NCBI RefSeq assembly: GCF_003664325.1
Contig: NZ_RCDA01000001.1
Coordinates: 1,552,866 to 1,616,865 of the forward strand
Direction: 5' to 3'
Length of the DNA: 64,000 nt
From: Alkalispirillum mobile
GTDB taxonomy: Bacteria; Pseudomonadota; Gammaproteobacteria; Nitrococcales; Halorhodospiraceae
Shown: positions 29,105-42,256 of the stretch, piece by piece
Layout: every line of letters begins with the position of its first letter
Position numbering within the stretch: position 1 is the first letter of the stretch
Translations under genes and position numbers: made by a program
Notes under the pieces: model-generated
Database searches by the model: none
Seen by the model: the letters and a program-made list of their open reading frames with translations, nothing else
What the model was told of the DNA's origin: nothing

Positions 29105-29965
29105 TTACTCTCCAGCGGCAAAGGCCGCCTTGTACTCATCGAACCAGGTGCGCGCCTGCCGCCAGAAGGCGCCCGGGCGCCCATCACCCACCGGCTCGCC
29201 ATCCAGCCGGGTCACCGGCAGCACCTCCTTGGTGGAACTGGTCAGCCAGATCTCGTCGGCGCGGGCCAGTTGGTCGGCGCTGATGGCGCTGCACTGGCAG
29301 GGAACCCCGCGCTCGCGCAGCAGCTCCACCACGAAATCCCGGGTGACACCGGGCAACAGGTTCGGACTCTGGCGCGGCGTCATGACCTCATTGTTACACA
29401 CCACGAAGACGTTACTGGCCGCCCCCTCGGTCAGCTGGCCGTCGCGCAGCAGCAGCGCCTCGTCGGCACCGGCCTCGATGGCCTCCTGGCGGAGCAGCAC
29501 GTTGGGCAGCAGTGCGGTGGTCTTCAGGTCGCAGCGGCCCCAGCGGTTGTCCCGCAGGCGGATGGCGCTTGCGCCCTCGCCAGCCTCCGGGCCCAGGGGC
29601 GCCGGCAACGGCGAGACCGTCATGAACACCGTCGGCCGGGCGTCGAGGGGGAAGGCGTGGTCCCGCACCTCGGGTACGCCGCGGGTCACCTGCAGGTAGA
29701 CCCCCGCGTCACCGCCCCCCGCGGCCTCCAGCAGTCGGGCGATCATCGCCGCCCACTCGGCGTGGCTGTGAGGGTTGGGCAGCCGGATGCCCTCCAGCGT
29801 CTGGTCCAGCCGGCGCAGGTGCTCGGGCAGGCGGAACGGGCGCCCATCGTAGGCAGGGATCACCTCGTAGGCCCCGTCACCGAAGAGAAACCCGCGATCC
29901 ATCGGGGAGATGCGGGCCTCGTCCAGGGGAAGGATCTCGCCGTTGAGATAACACAGTCTGCTCAT
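29105..29965 (-). CDS. dat: D-amino acid aminotransferase-like class IV PLP enzyme
   Basis: This fold-type IV aminotransferase (286 aa) begins CYLNGEILPLDEARISPMDRGFLFGDGAYEVI, the D-amino-acid transaminase/ADCL start. The PLP lysine is in CDLKTTALLPNVL near residue 145, and the cofactor-binding ELTEGAASNVFVV-type segment follows. The ATG at 29965 has AAGGGG at proper distance. Position after dacA suggests a role in recycling or interconverting D-alanine released from peptidoglycan; branched-chain or aminodeoxychorismate lyase activity cannot be excluded. Confidence 0.85.
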   Translation of the reverse strand: MSRLCYLNGEILPLDEARISPMDRGFLFGDGAYEVIPAYDGRPFRLPEHLRRLDQTLEGIRLPNPHSHAEWAAMIARLLEAAGGGDAGVYLQVTRGVPEVRDHAFPLDARPTVFMTVSPLPAPLGPEAGEGASAIRLRDNRWGRCDLKTTALLPNVLLRQEAIEAGADEALLLRDGQLTEGAASNVFVVCNNEVMTPRQSPNLLPGVTRDFVVELLRERGVPCQCSAISADQLARADEIWLTSSTKEVLPVTRLDGEPVGDGRPGAFWRQARTWFDEYKAAFAAGE

Positions 29966-29978
29966 GCCCATCGGCCCC

Positions 29979-31124
29979 TTACTGGAAGCGCAGCAGCACG
30001 TCGTCCACCACCCGGCGCCAGAGGCTGCCCTCGGCGACGGTCTCGCGGGCCAGCAGCGGCTCCTCGTGCATGACTTCGCCCTGTAAGCGGACGACCAGGC
30101 GGCCCACCTGATCACCGGCCTCGATGGGGGCGACGAGCGGCTCATCGATCCGCAGGCTCGCCTCCAGGTTGTCGTACTGGCGGCGTGGGATGGTCAGGTA
30201 GAGCTCGCCGTCGATGCCGACCCCCAGGTCCTCCATGTCGCCTTTCCAGACGCGGGAGCGGGTCAGCTCCTCGTTATCGTCGTACAGGCGGTGGGTCTCG
30301 AAGAACCGGAAGCCGTAGTTGAGCAGTGACTGGGTCTGGTCCGCCCGGGCCTGCTCGCTGGAGGTGCCGAGGACGACGGACACCAGGCGCATGTCATCGC
30401 GCTCGGCGGAGGCCGCCAGGTTGTAGCCGGCCGCACTGGTGTGGCCGGTCTTGATCCCGTCCACGCTGGAATCGCGCCACAGCAGGCGGTTGCGGTTGGA
30501 CTGGCGGATGTCGTTCCAGGTGAAGCTGCGCTCGGAGTACCAGCTGTAGTACTCGGGGAAGTCGCGCACGATGGCGCGGGCCAGGAGGGCGGTATCCCGG
30601 GCGGTAGTCTTCATCGCCTCGTCCGGAAGACCGGTGGCGTTGGCGAAGTAGGTGTTCTCCATGCCCAGCTGCTCGGCGTAGCTGTTCATCACCTGGGCGA
30701 AGGTCTGCTCGTCGCCCGCGAGGTGTTCGGCCAGGGCCACGCAGGCGTCGTTGCCGGACTGAATGATCACCCCCCGCATCAGGTCCGCGACCCGCACCTC
30801 GTCACCCGGCTCGATGAACATGCGCGAGCCGGGGGTACGCCAGGCCCGCTCGCTGACGGTGACGATCTCCTCCAGGTCGACGTTGCCCTCGCGCAGCTCG
30901 CTGAAGACCACGTAGGCGGTCATCATCTTGACCAGGCTGGCCGGATCGCGCTGCTCATCGGCATTCCCTTCGGCCAGGATCTGCCCGCTGCGGGCGTCCA
31001 TCAATACGTGGGACGCGGCCCCGACCGAGGGTGCCGCCGGTGTGGGAATGGGGATCTGACCGACGGCCGAACTGGAAAACAGGACCAGCAGAGACAGCAG
31101 GCAGGCGATGATCAGCTGACGCAT
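29979..31124 (-). CDS. dacA: D-alanyl-D-alanine carboxypeptidase DacA (PBP5/6)
   Basis: DacA trims terminal D-alanine from peptidoglycan stem peptides in the periplasm. The 381-aa protein has a signal peptide, the active-site SxxK (Ser63-Leu-Val-Lys66), SGN (123-125) and KTG (225-227). A C-terminal beta domain (about 270-360) and an amphipathic last segment typical of membrane-anchored PBP5/6 follow. It lies between rlpA and the D-amino-acid aminotransferase gene. Confidence 0.96.
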   Translation of the reverse strand: MRQLIIACLLSLLVLFSSSAVGQIPIPTPAAPSVGAASHVLMDARSGQILAEGNADEQRDPASLVKMMTAYVVFSELREGNVDLEEIVTVSERAWRTPGSRMFIEPGDEVRVADLMRGVIIQSGNDACVALAEHLAGDEQTFAQVMNSYAEQLGMENTYFANATGLPDEAMKTTARDTALLARAIVRDFPEYYSWYSERSFTWNDIRQSNRNRLLWRDSSVDGIKTGHTSAAGYNLAASAERDDMRLVSVVLGTSSEQARADQTQSLLNYGFRFFETHRLYDDNEELTRSRVWKGDMEDLGVGIDGELYLTIPRRQYDNLEASLRIDEPLVAPIEAGDQVGRLVVRLQGEVMHEEPLLARETVAEGSLWRRVVDDVLLRFQ

Positions 31125-31194
31125 GGGTTCAACTCGCTCACGATCGGTTGTGGGGATTGGGCATTGTACACAGTGGCGTGCGGTGCGCCGCGGC

Positions 31195-32190
31195 CTAGCG
31201 TTCGACCAGGTGGAAGTCCAGCAGCCCCTGGCCGTGCAACTCGCCGTGGGCCTGGTCCACCGCCCGCATATCGGTCATTGGCCCCACCTTGACCCGGTGG
31301 ACACCGTTCTCGCTATGGACCCGGACCGGGGCGGATAGTTTGCTCGCCAGGCGGTCACGCAGGCGTCGGGCGTTGTCCTCGTCACCGAAGGCGCCCAGTT
31401 GCAGGAAGTAGCGCCCCTGCTCGGCGCTGCTGCCATTGTCCTCGGCAGCGCCGGATTCCGGCTCGTCATCACTGCGGGTGACGCTCAGGCGCTCCCCCTC
31501 GGGCAGGTCCACCTCGGGGATACCCGCCGCCTCTCCGAGCCGGACCGGTGCCTCGGTGGCCGCTTCGGCGGACGAGCCACTCTCTTCGCCGGCGTCCGCC
31601 GAGTCGGCGGCATCCGCCACGGTGGGCAGATCGCCCACGGTGATGGTACGCACCCGCACCGGCGCGGTGCCGGCATCCACCATGTCCAGCCGGTAGGCCG
31701 CGGCGTAGGAGAGGTCGATGATCCGGTTGTCCACGAAGGGCCCACGGTCGTTGATCCGCACCACCACGCGCTTGCCGTTGTCCAGGTTGGTCACCTCGGC
31801 ATAGGCCGGCAGCGGCAGGGTGCGATGGGCCGCGGTCATGGCGTACATGTCGTAGGTCTCGCCGCTGGAGGTGCGCCGACCGTGGAACTTGGTGCCGTAC
31901 CAGGAGGCCCGGCCCTCCTCCTCATACCCCTCCGCGGTCTCCTTCACGTGGTAGGTCTCGCCAAACACCTCGTAACTGGCCGGGTTCCCGTACCGCGCAC
32001 GGGGCTCCTCCCGAGGCACGGCATCGCGCACGGCGCTGAGGTCCGGCGGGCTGTCCGGCCCGGCGTCGGGGGTACGACCCGCCCAGGGGTCGCTGCCGCT
32101 GGGGCTGGGGGTCGGGGAAGGGGCGTCCGGCCCGGCACAACCGGCCAGCAGGAGGACCAGCGCCAGCGCGGGAAGCGTCAGGCGGCTCAT
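31195..32190 (-). CDS. rlpA: Rare lipoprotein A (septal ring lytic transglycosylase RlpA) with SPOR domain
   Basis: RlpA is an outer-membrane lipoprotein that cleaves naked glycan strands at the septum. Lipobox LLAGC gives Cys18. The double-psi barrel contains ASWYGTKFHGRRTSSGETYDM and VRINDRGPFVDNRIIDLS (catalytic-site region, about residues 95-170). An acidic, low-complexity linker leads to a C-terminal SPOR domain (about 253-331, YFLQLGAFGDEDNARRL) that binds denuded peptidoglycan. Its start overlaps the mltB stop by four bases. Confidence 0.94.
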   Translation of the reverse strand: MSRLTLPALALVLLLAGCAGPDAPSPTPSPSGSDPWAGRTPDAGPDSPPDLSAVRDAVPREEPRARYGNPASYEVFGETYHVKETAEGYEEEGRASWYGTKFHGRRTSSGETYDMYAMTAAHRTLPLPAYAEVTNLDNGKRVVVRINDRGPFVDNRIIDLSYAAAYRLDMVDAGTAPVRVRTITVGDLPTVADAADSADAGEESGSSAEAATEAPVRLGEAAGIPEVDLPEGERLSVTRSDDEPESGAAEDNGSSAEQGRYFLQLGAFGDEDNARRLRDRLASKLSAPVRVHSENGVHRVKVGPMTDMRAVDQAHGELHGQGLLDFHLVER

Positions 32191-33179
32191 GCGTCACGCC
32201 CTTCCCGGATGGCTTCGGCCAGCTGGTAGACCGCCAGACCGTATAGCGCACTGTGGTTGTAGCGCGTGATGACGTAGAAGTTGTGGAAGGTCACCCAGTA
32301 TTCAGGGCCCTCTTCGCCCTCCAGCTCCAGCAGGGCCACCGGGGTGTCATCCGCCACATCGCTGGCCGGCGTGACTCCGGCCGCAGACAACTCCGCCATG
32401 GTGTGGCGGGTGCGGGCAGGCCCGCGGTTCGGGCTGGTGAGCTCGGCCCACGCCTCGCCCGAGACCTCGGCCCTTACCGCCACCGGTTCACCGGTGCGCC
32501 AGCCGTGTTCGCTGAAGTAGTTGGCCACGCTGCCGAGGATGTCGGCTTTGTTCTCGAACAGATTCCGCTGACCATCGCCGTCGAAGTCCACCGCGTAGTG
32601 GCGATAGCTGCTGGATATGAACTGCGGCAGCCCCATCGCCCCGGCGTAGGAGCCCTTCAGCCCCTCTGGCTCCAGGCCCTCCTCCTCCACCAGCAGCAGG
32701 AACTGCTCCAGTTCGCTGCGGAAGAAATCGGCGCGCGGCGGGTAGCCGAAGGCCAGGGTGGCAAGGGCGTCCAGCACCCGGTGCCGACCCGCATGCTGGC
32801 CGTAGCGGGTTTCCACCCCGAGGATGGCCACCAGCACCTCCGGGGCCACCCCGAAGGCTTCAGCGGCCTCGTCGACCTTGTCGGAGTGGGCGTCCCAGAA
32901 CTCGACCCCCTCCTCGATGCGCGACTCGGTCAGGAAGATCGGGCGGTACTCGCGCCAGGGCCGGGCCTCGGCCGGGCTGGAGATGGCGTCGATGATGTCC
33001 TGCTGGAACACCGCGCCCTCCACAAGGGCCTGCACCCGGGCCCGCTCCAGCCCGTGGCGCTCACTGACCTCGTCGGCAAAATCGGCCAGCCCTTCGTCGG
33101 AGAAACCGGCCTGCGCCGGGCTCGCCAGGCCGGCGAGCAGCATAAAGCCGGCGGCCCAGCAGGATTTCTTAAGGTCCAT
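32187..33179 (-). CDS. mltB: Lytic murein transglycosylase B
   Basis: MltB cleaves the glycan backbone to form anhydro-muropeptides. The 330-aa protein has a signal peptide ending near AQAGF, the catalytic Glu123 in ILGVETRYGQHAGR, and YAGAMGLPQFISSSY and AVDFDGDGQRNL segments typical of MltB/SltB. No lipobox is evident, so it is probably the soluble or periplasmic form. It lies between rodA and rlpA. Confidence 0.95.
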   Translation of the reverse strand: MDLKKSCWAAGFMLLAGLASPAQAGFSDEGLADFADEVSERHGLERARVQALVEGAVFQQDIIDAISSPAEARPWREYRPIFLTESRIEEGVEFWDAHSDKVDEAAEAFGVAPEVLVAILGVETRYGQHAGRHRVLDALATLAFGYPPRADFFRSELEQFLLLVEEEGLEPEGLKGSYAGAMGLPQFISSSYRHYAVDFDGDGQRNLFENKADILGSVANYFSEHGWRTGEPVAVRAEVSGEAWAELTSPNRGPARTRHTMAELSAAGVTPASDVADDTPVALLELEGEEGPEYWVTFHNFYVITRYNHSALYGLAVYQLAEAIREGRDA

Positions 33180-33203
33180 TACACAGAATACCCGCTAAGT
33201 TGT

Positions 33204-34355
33204 TCAGGAAGACCAGATTCTTCGGTGGGTGTGTATGGACATGAGAATACCGAAAGCGGCCATCACCGTCACCAACGATGTGCCACCGAAACTCACCAGC
33301 GGCAACGGCAGCCCCACCACCGGCAGCAACCCTGAAACCATGCCGGCATTAACGAAGACGTAGATGAAGAACGTCAGCGCCAGGCTTCCCCCCACCAGCC
33401 GGCTCCAGGTGTCCTGGGCGTTGGCAGCAATCCACAGCCCCCGGCCGACGATGAAAAGATAGACGGCCAGCAGTTGCAGCACACCGATCAGCCCGAACTC
33501 CTCGCTGACCACCGCCATGACGAAGTCGGTGTGCCGTTCCGGCAGGAAGTCCAGATGGGCCTGGGTCCCGTTCAGCCAGCCCTTGCCGAAGAGCCCCCCG
33601 GAGCCGATGGCGATCTTGGACTGCATGATGTGGTAGCCGGCGCCCAGGGGATCACGCTCCGGGTTCAGGAAGGTCAGCACCCGCTGCTGCTGGTAGTCCT
33701 GCATGACGAAAAACCACATCAACGGGGCCGCCGCCGCCAGCAGCAACGCCAGCGTTATCATCCAGCGCCAGCGCAGACCGGCCAGGTAGAGCACGAAAAA
33801 GCCGGAGGCCGCGGTGACGATCGCGGTGCCCAGATCGGGCTGCAGCGCTATTAGGGCTGTTGGCACCAGGATGAGCGTGCCGCAGATGACGATGTGCCGC
33901 CAGTTGGGCGGCAGCGGCCGCTCCGCAAGCCACCAGGCGACCATCATCGGGATGGCCAGCTTCATCAGCTCCGAGGGCTGGAAGCGGATAAACCCGAGGT
34001 CCAGCCAGCGCTGGGCCCCCTTGCCCATGACCCCAAGCACCATGACCGCCAGCAGCATGACTACGCCGGCAGCGAACAGCCAGGGCGTCCAGCGGCGCAG
34101 CGTGCTGGGCGGGATCTGCGCCATGACCAGCATGGCGGAAAAGGCGATGCCCAGGCGCACCAGCTGGCGCTGCACCTGTGCCGGGTCCTCCCCAAAGGAG
34201 CTGTAGAGCACCGCCAGGCCGAACAGCGCCACCAGCAGCAGCGCCGTCAACAGGGTCCCATCCAGGTGCAGGTAGCGCTGCAGCGGCGAGAGCCGGCTGG
34301 TCCCGAGCCGGGCGCGGCCAGCCAGGGTGTTGCGGCCAATATCAATCGTCGCCAT
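33204..34355 (-). CDS. rodA: Rod-shape SEDS peptidoglycan glycosyltransferase RodA
   Basis: RodA polymerises glycan strands for lateral wall growth with PBP2. The 383-aa protein has about ten membrane segments; GAQRWLDLGFIRFQPSELMKLA, ALQPDLGTAIV and the C-terminal GLPLPLVSFGGTS are SEDS hallmarks. The aspartate in LQPDLGTA corresponds to the essential residue. GGAGGG precedes the ATG at 34355, which overlaps the end of mrdA by 14 bp; the frame is open farther upstream inside mrdA but without family-like sequence. Confidence 0.96.
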   Translation of the reverse strand: MATIDIGRNTLAGRARLGTSRLSPLQRYLHLDGTLLTALLLVALFGLAVLYSSFGEDPAQVQRQLVRLGIAFSAMLVMAQIPPSTLRRWTPWLFAAGVVMLLAVMVLGVMGKGAQRWLDLGFIRFQPSELMKLAIPMMVAWWLAERPLPPNWRHIVICGTLILVPTALIALQPDLGTAIVTAASGFFVLYLAGLRWRWMITLALLLAAAAPLMWFFVMQDYQQQRVLTFLNPERDPLGAGYHIMQSKIAIGSGGLFGKGWLNGTQAHLDFLPERHTDFVMAVVSEEFGLIGVLQLLAVYLFIVGRGLWIAANAQDTWSRLVGGSLALTFFIYVFVNAGMVSGLLPVVGLPLPLVSFGGTSLVTVMAAFGILMSIHTHRRIWSS

Positions 34356-36234
34356 CGATGTAACCCTCCGGGGGCGGTTCGCCCTCCAGCGCCTCCTCCA
34401 TGTCGAGGTAGGCGTCCAGTACCTGGCGGGCCACCGGCGCCGCCGTCCGGCCGCCGCCACCACCATGCTCCACCACCACCGAGATGGCGATGCGGGGCTG
34501 CTCTGCCGGAGCGAAGGCCACGAACAAGCTGTGGTCGCGGTGGTGGTAGGGCCGCTCCTCGTGGTCGATATCCCGCATCTGGGCGGAGACCTGGGCGGTA
34601 CCCGTTTTGCCGGCGATCCGGTAGTCCAGGCCATTGGTGATACCACGCGCCGTACCGTAGCGGCCGTGCACGGTCATCTCCATGCCCTCGATCACGGCAT
34701 CCCAGTAGGCCGGGTCGTCCACGGTGATCCGGGCCTCGCGCTCCATCACCTCGGGCGGCGCGGCCAGGGTTTCATCCCCCTCACCGGTGCGGGCCAGCAG
34801 GCGCGGCTCCACCGGGTAGCCGCGGTTCGCCATGATGGCGGTGGCCACCGCCAGTTGCAGCGGCGTGACCGAGAAATACCCCTGGCCGATGCCGGTGTGC
34901 AGGGTCTCGCCGTGGTACCAGCCCTCGCCCAGCGCCCCGCGCTTCCAGTCACGCGAGGGCAGCACACCGGGACGCTCGCCGTTCATATCCAGCCCGGTCA
35001 GCTGACCGAACCCGAAACCGGCCAGGAAATCCGACATGTCGTCGATACCCATCCGGTAGGCCAGGTCGTAGAAATAGATGTTGCAGGACTCGGCAATGGA
35101 CTCGCGCAGCGCCAGGCGGCCGTTGTTCGAGTGCCAGCGCCCCCGGTAGACGCGGTCATCCCCGGGGATGGAGAACTGCCCGGAGCACTGCACGCGGCGC
35201 CGCTCATCGGTCTCGCCGTGGTGCAGGCCCGCCAGCGCCACGAAGGGCTTGATGGTGGAGCCAGGCGGGTACTGACCGCGGATCGAGCGGTTGAACAGCG
35301 GCTGGCTGCCGGCACTCTGCAGGGCCTGAAACTGCTGGTGGCTGATGCCCCCCACGAACAGGTTGGGGTCGTAGCCCGGTTCGCTGACCATGGCCAGCAC
35401 CTCGCCGGTATGCGCATCCATGGCCACCACCGAGCCCCGCTGCCCCTCCAGCGCCGCTTCGGCCACGCGCTGCAATCGGCTGTCCAGGGTGAGGTGCAGG
35501 TCAGTGCCCGGCTCCGGCGGAGTCCGTTCCAGCACCCGCAGCACCCGCCCCAGGGCGTTGGTCTCCACCTGCTCGTACCCGACGCGGCCGTGCAGCAGGT
35601 CCTCGTAGGCCCGCTCCACGCCGCTCTTGCCGATGTGCGTGGCGCCGGCGTAATTGGCGGTATCGATGCGGCGGAGCTCCTGCTCGCTGATCCGGCCCAC
35701 GTAACCCAGCACATGGGCCATGTGCTCGCCGTGGGGGTAGTGGCGGGTGAGCTGGGCACGGACCTCCACCCCGGGGAAGCGGTGCCGGTGCACCGACAGC
35801 CGCGCCACCTCCTCCTCGGTGAGGCGCAGCTTCAGCGGCACCTCGTGGAAACGGCGCGAGCGCTGCAGCTGGCGCTCGAAGCGGTTGATGTCCGCTTCGT
35901 CCAGGTCCACCACCTCGCCCAGCGCCTCGAGCAGGGCCGGCATGTCGCGCACCTGCTCCGGGGTGACGGTAAGGCGGTAGGAGGGGCGGTTCTCCACCAG
36001 CAGCACGCCGTTGCGGTCGTAGATCAGCCCCCGCGTGGGAGGCACCGGCTGAATACGGACACGGTTCTGTTGGGAGAGGGTGCTGTAGTGCTCGTGGTCG
36101 CGCACCTGCAGCTTGACCATCTGGTTGACCAACACCCCGGTCAGCAGGGCGACCGCCACCGCCGCGACAACGGCGCGCCGGAGAAACTGACGGGACTCGC
36201 GGGAACCGTCTTTAATGGCCTTGTTCGAGTACAT
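34342..36234 (-). CDS. mrdA: Penicillin-binding protein 2 (MrdA)
   Basis: PBP2 is the transpeptidase of the elongasome and RodA's partner. The 630-aa protein has one N-terminal membrane segment (residues about 20-40), the pedestal domain including PTRGLIYDRNGVLLVENRPSY, and the transpeptidase domain with Ser326-Thr-Ile-Lys329, SCN at 383-385 and KTG at 543-545. GQGYFSVTPLQLA is also diagnostic. The first ATG after the mreD stop is used; its ribosome site is weak, so coupling to mreD is likely. Confidence 0.96.
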   Translation of the reverse strand: MYSNKAIKDGSRESRQFLRRAVVAAVAVALLTGVLVNQMVKLQVRDHEHYSTLSQQNRVRIQPVPPTRGLIYDRNGVLLVENRPSYRLTVTPEQVRDMPALLEALGEVVDLDEADINRFERQLQRSRRFHEVPLKLRLTEEEVARLSVHRHRFPGVEVRAQLTRHYPHGEHMAHVLGYVGRISEQELRRIDTANYAGATHIGKSGVERAYEDLLHGRVGYEQVETNALGRVLRVLERTPPEPGTDLHLTLDSRLQRVAEAALEGQRGSVVAMDAHTGEVLAMVSEPGYDPNLFVGGISHQQFQALQSAGSQPLFNRSIRGQYPPGSTIKPFVALAGLHHGETDERRRVQCSGQFSIPGDDRVYRGRWHSNNGRLALRESIAESCNIYFYDLAYRMGIDDMSDFLAGFGFGQLTGLDMNGERPGVLPSRDWKRGALGEGWYHGETLHTGIGQGYFSVTPLQLAVATAIMANRGYPVEPRLLARTGEGDETLAAPPEVMEREARITVDDPAYWDAVIEGMEMTVHGRYGTARGITNGLDYRIAGKTGTAQVSAQMRDIDHEERPYHHRDHSLFVAFAPAEQPRIAISVVVEHGGGGGRTAAPVARQVLDAYLDMEEALEGEPPPEGYIDGDD

Positions 36235-36241
36235 GCTGACT

Positions 36242-36730
36242 TTACTGTACGCCGAAATGGCGACGCGCGGCACGCAGCAGGAAAAACACCCAGGGCCACA
36301 TGGCCGCCCCGACCACCGGGGCCAACCACGCCTGCCACGGCGGCGCCGGCCGGCCGATCAGGCCGTTGACCCAGAACAGCACCAGTTGTACCGCGAACAG
36401 CAGCGGCAGCACGATCAGGGCCTGCTGCCAGACCGGCATCAGCCGGGTGCGCTGGTGCAGCTTGAGGATAATCCAGGTGATCAGGGCGAAAGCCAGGGCA
36501 TGCTGGCCGAGCAGGCTGCCCACCAGCGCATCCTGGAACAACCCGCCCATCCAGGCGACCGTCACCCCCACCCGACTGGGCAGCGCCATCGCCCAGTACA
36601 TGACCGCCAGCGCCACCCACTGGGGCCGGGCCGGCGCGGCCCAATCCGGCATGGGCACCAGCACCAGCATGCCGGCCGCCAGCAGGCTGAACAGGATCAC
36701 CCAGCGACCACGCGGGACCACCTGACTCAC
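36242..36730 (-). CDS. mreD: Rod-shape-determining protein MreD
   Basis: MreD is a small integral membrane protein (162 aa, about five to six helices) of the elongasome. PQWVALAVMYWAMALPSRVGV and GGLFQDALVGSLLGQHALAF match the family core. The start overlaps the mreC stop by four bases (ATGA). The function is thought to balance MreC signalling to PBP2/RodA. Confidence 0.93.
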   Translation of the reverse strand: MSQVVPRGRWVILFSLLAAGMLVLVPMPDWAAPARPQWVALAVMYWAMALPSRVGVTVAWMGGLFQDALVGSLLGQHALAFALITWIILKLHQRTRLMPVWQQALIVLPLLFAVQLVLFWVNGLIGRPAPPWQAWLAPVVGAAMWPWVFFLLRAARRHFGVQ

Positions 36731-37644
36731 GGTGCCTCCTCTTGTGGCGGTTCAACCGGTGCCTCCAGCGCCTCGGGGGCCTGCGCCGGCGCCCCGGCGG
36801 CCGGCGCCGCAGGGGGCGCGCTCAACTCCTCCGGCGACGGCAGGTCCGCCGCGCCGCGCAGGGCGGCGCCCTGCACCAGCACCATCTTTCGGCTCCGGTC
36901 CAGCGCCGCCAGCGGACGGGCGGTCACACGGGCGAAGGGCTCGCCCGGGTCCACCACCACCCGCTCCACCTCGGCCACCGGGTAGCCGCGCGGGAAGAGC
37001 CCGCCCAGACCGGAGGTCACCAACAGGTCTCCGGCGCGGATGTCGGCGTTGATCGGCACGCTGCCCAGTTCCAGCCGGTTGAGGTCACCGGTGCCCAGCG
37101 CGATGGTCCGCAACCCGTTGCGGTTCACCTCCACGGGGATGGCATGGCTGGGATCGGTGATCAGGCGGACCATGGCAGCGCGGGGCCCGACCCGGTCCAC
37201 CTGCCCCATCACCCCTTGCGCATCCAGCACCGCCTGGCCGATGGTCACCTCCTGGTGGCTGCCCTTGTCCACCTGGATCAGATGGGAGTAGGGGTCGAGA
37301 TCGACGCGGAGCAATTCGGCGATCAATACCGTCTCACCCAGCTGGCCGGAGGAGCCGAGCAGGTCGCGCAGGCGCTGGTTTTCCTCCTCCAGGGACCGGA
37401 GGCGCTGCAGGCGGGCCTGGTCCAGCAGGTACTGACGGCGCAGATCGCGGTTCTCGTCGATCAGCTGCTGGCGACCACTGAGCTGCTCGGCCAGCCGCTG
37501 ACTTGCCTCATAGGGCAGGCTCACCGCCTGCTGCACCGGCCAGACCACAGCGGCCAGGCCCTGCCGGACGGGCTCGGCCAACTGCTGGCGGTGATCCAGG
37601 GTCATCAACAGCACCGAGACCAGTGCCAGTAGCACCAGTCGCAC
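36727..37644 (-). CDS. mreC: Rod-shape-determining protein MreC
   Basis: MreC is a bitopic periplasmic protein that activates PBP2. The visible 305 aa comprise an N-terminal membrane segment, a coiled coil (about 50-100) and two beta-barrels, with VTSGLGGLFPRGYPVAEV typical of the family. The only conventional start in the region is the GTG at 37644, but translation of the 12 codons upstream, to 37680, gives IKPLFLQGPSIT, which matches the conserved MreC start MKPxFxxGPS except that the first codon is ATC. The gene may therefore start at a non-canonical ATC or carry a start-codon mutation or error. A Pro/Ala-rich tail follows the barrels. Confidence 0.92.
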   Translation of the reverse strand: MRLVLLALVSVLLMTLDHRQQLAEPVRQGLAAVVWPVQQAVSLPYEASQRLAEQLSGRQQLIDENRDLRRQYLLDQARLQRLRSLEEENQRLRDLLGSSGQLGETVLIAELLRVDLDPYSHLIQVDKGSHQEVTIGQAVLDAQGVMGQVDRVGPRAAMVRLITDPSHAIPVEVNRNGLRTIALGTGDLNRLELGSVPINADIRAGDLLVTSGLGGLFPRGYPVAEVERVVVDPGEPFARVTARPLAALDRSRKMVLVQGAALRGAADLPSPEELSAPPAAPAAGAPAQAPEALEAPVEPPQEEAP

Positions 37645-37797
37645 GGTGATGGAAGGTCCTTGCAGGAATAGCGGCTTGATGACCCTTACCGGATTTCAGG
37701 GCCGGTGCGCCTTCCCGGGCCACACCGGCGGTGTACTGCCATACGAACGGCGGCATCATGCTCCCTGGCGCGAGCCCGGCCGCCGCGTGAGGGGCTG

Positions 37798-38847
<1,050 letters not shown>

Positions 38848-38953
38848 TTAGAACCGGCTGGAAGGAAAGCCGCTAATCTACACATTGGGCAGCGCTTTGG
38901 GCAAGCGGGGTGTTGTGGTAAGTTTCCCGGCTTACTGTCTTGGAGGATGCGCA

Positions 38954-39241
38954 ATGTCCCTGGAAGAGTCCGAAGTCAAGCACATTGCCCACCTGGCACG
39001 CGTGGCCATCGAGCCCGCCGACATCCCCGGCTATGCCCGCAACCTGTCCGACATTCTCGACTTCGTCGAGCAGATGAAGGACATCGACACCGAGGGCGTG
39101 ACCCCCATGGCCCACCCGCTGGACGCCGTGCAGCGGATGCGCGAGGACCAGGTCACGGAGCCGGACGAGCGCGAGCGCTTCCAGGCCATCGCCCCGGCCA
39201 CCGAGGCCGGCCTGTACCTGGTGCCGCGCGTCATCGAGTGA
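38954..39241 (+). CDS. gatC: Aspartyl/glutamyl-tRNA amidotransferase subunit C (GatC)
   Basis: GatC (95 aa) is the small structural subunit of the GatCAB amidotransferase that makes Gln-tRNA(Gln) and/or Asn-tRNA(Asn). It begins [19 protein letters not shown] and includes [25 protein letters not shown] lies eight bases before the ATG. It is followed by gatA and gatB in the standard order. Confidence 0.95.
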   Translation: MSLEESEVKHIAHLARVAIEPADIPGYARNLSDILDFVEQMKDIDTEGVTPMAHPLDAVQRMREDQVTEPDERERFQAIAPATEAGLYLVPRVIE

Positions 39242-39284
39242 TCGCCGCGTCCACCCCGAGCCCCCACCAGGAACCCGACCCGAC

Positions 39285-40739
<1,455 letters not shown>

Positions 40740-40812
40740 GGCCGTCACACCCGGACCGACCCCGGCACCACGAGACCGCCAGACCACCAGGGCTTCGACC
40801 AGGAACACGATT

Positions 40813-42249
<1,437 letters not shown>

Positions 42250-42256
42250 GTCGGCC

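Noticed and set aside
34327-36369. 680-codon plus-strand frame opposite mrdA
   Set aside because: mrdA has complete SxxK/SCN/KTG motifs; the antisense translation is compositionally biased and unlike any family.
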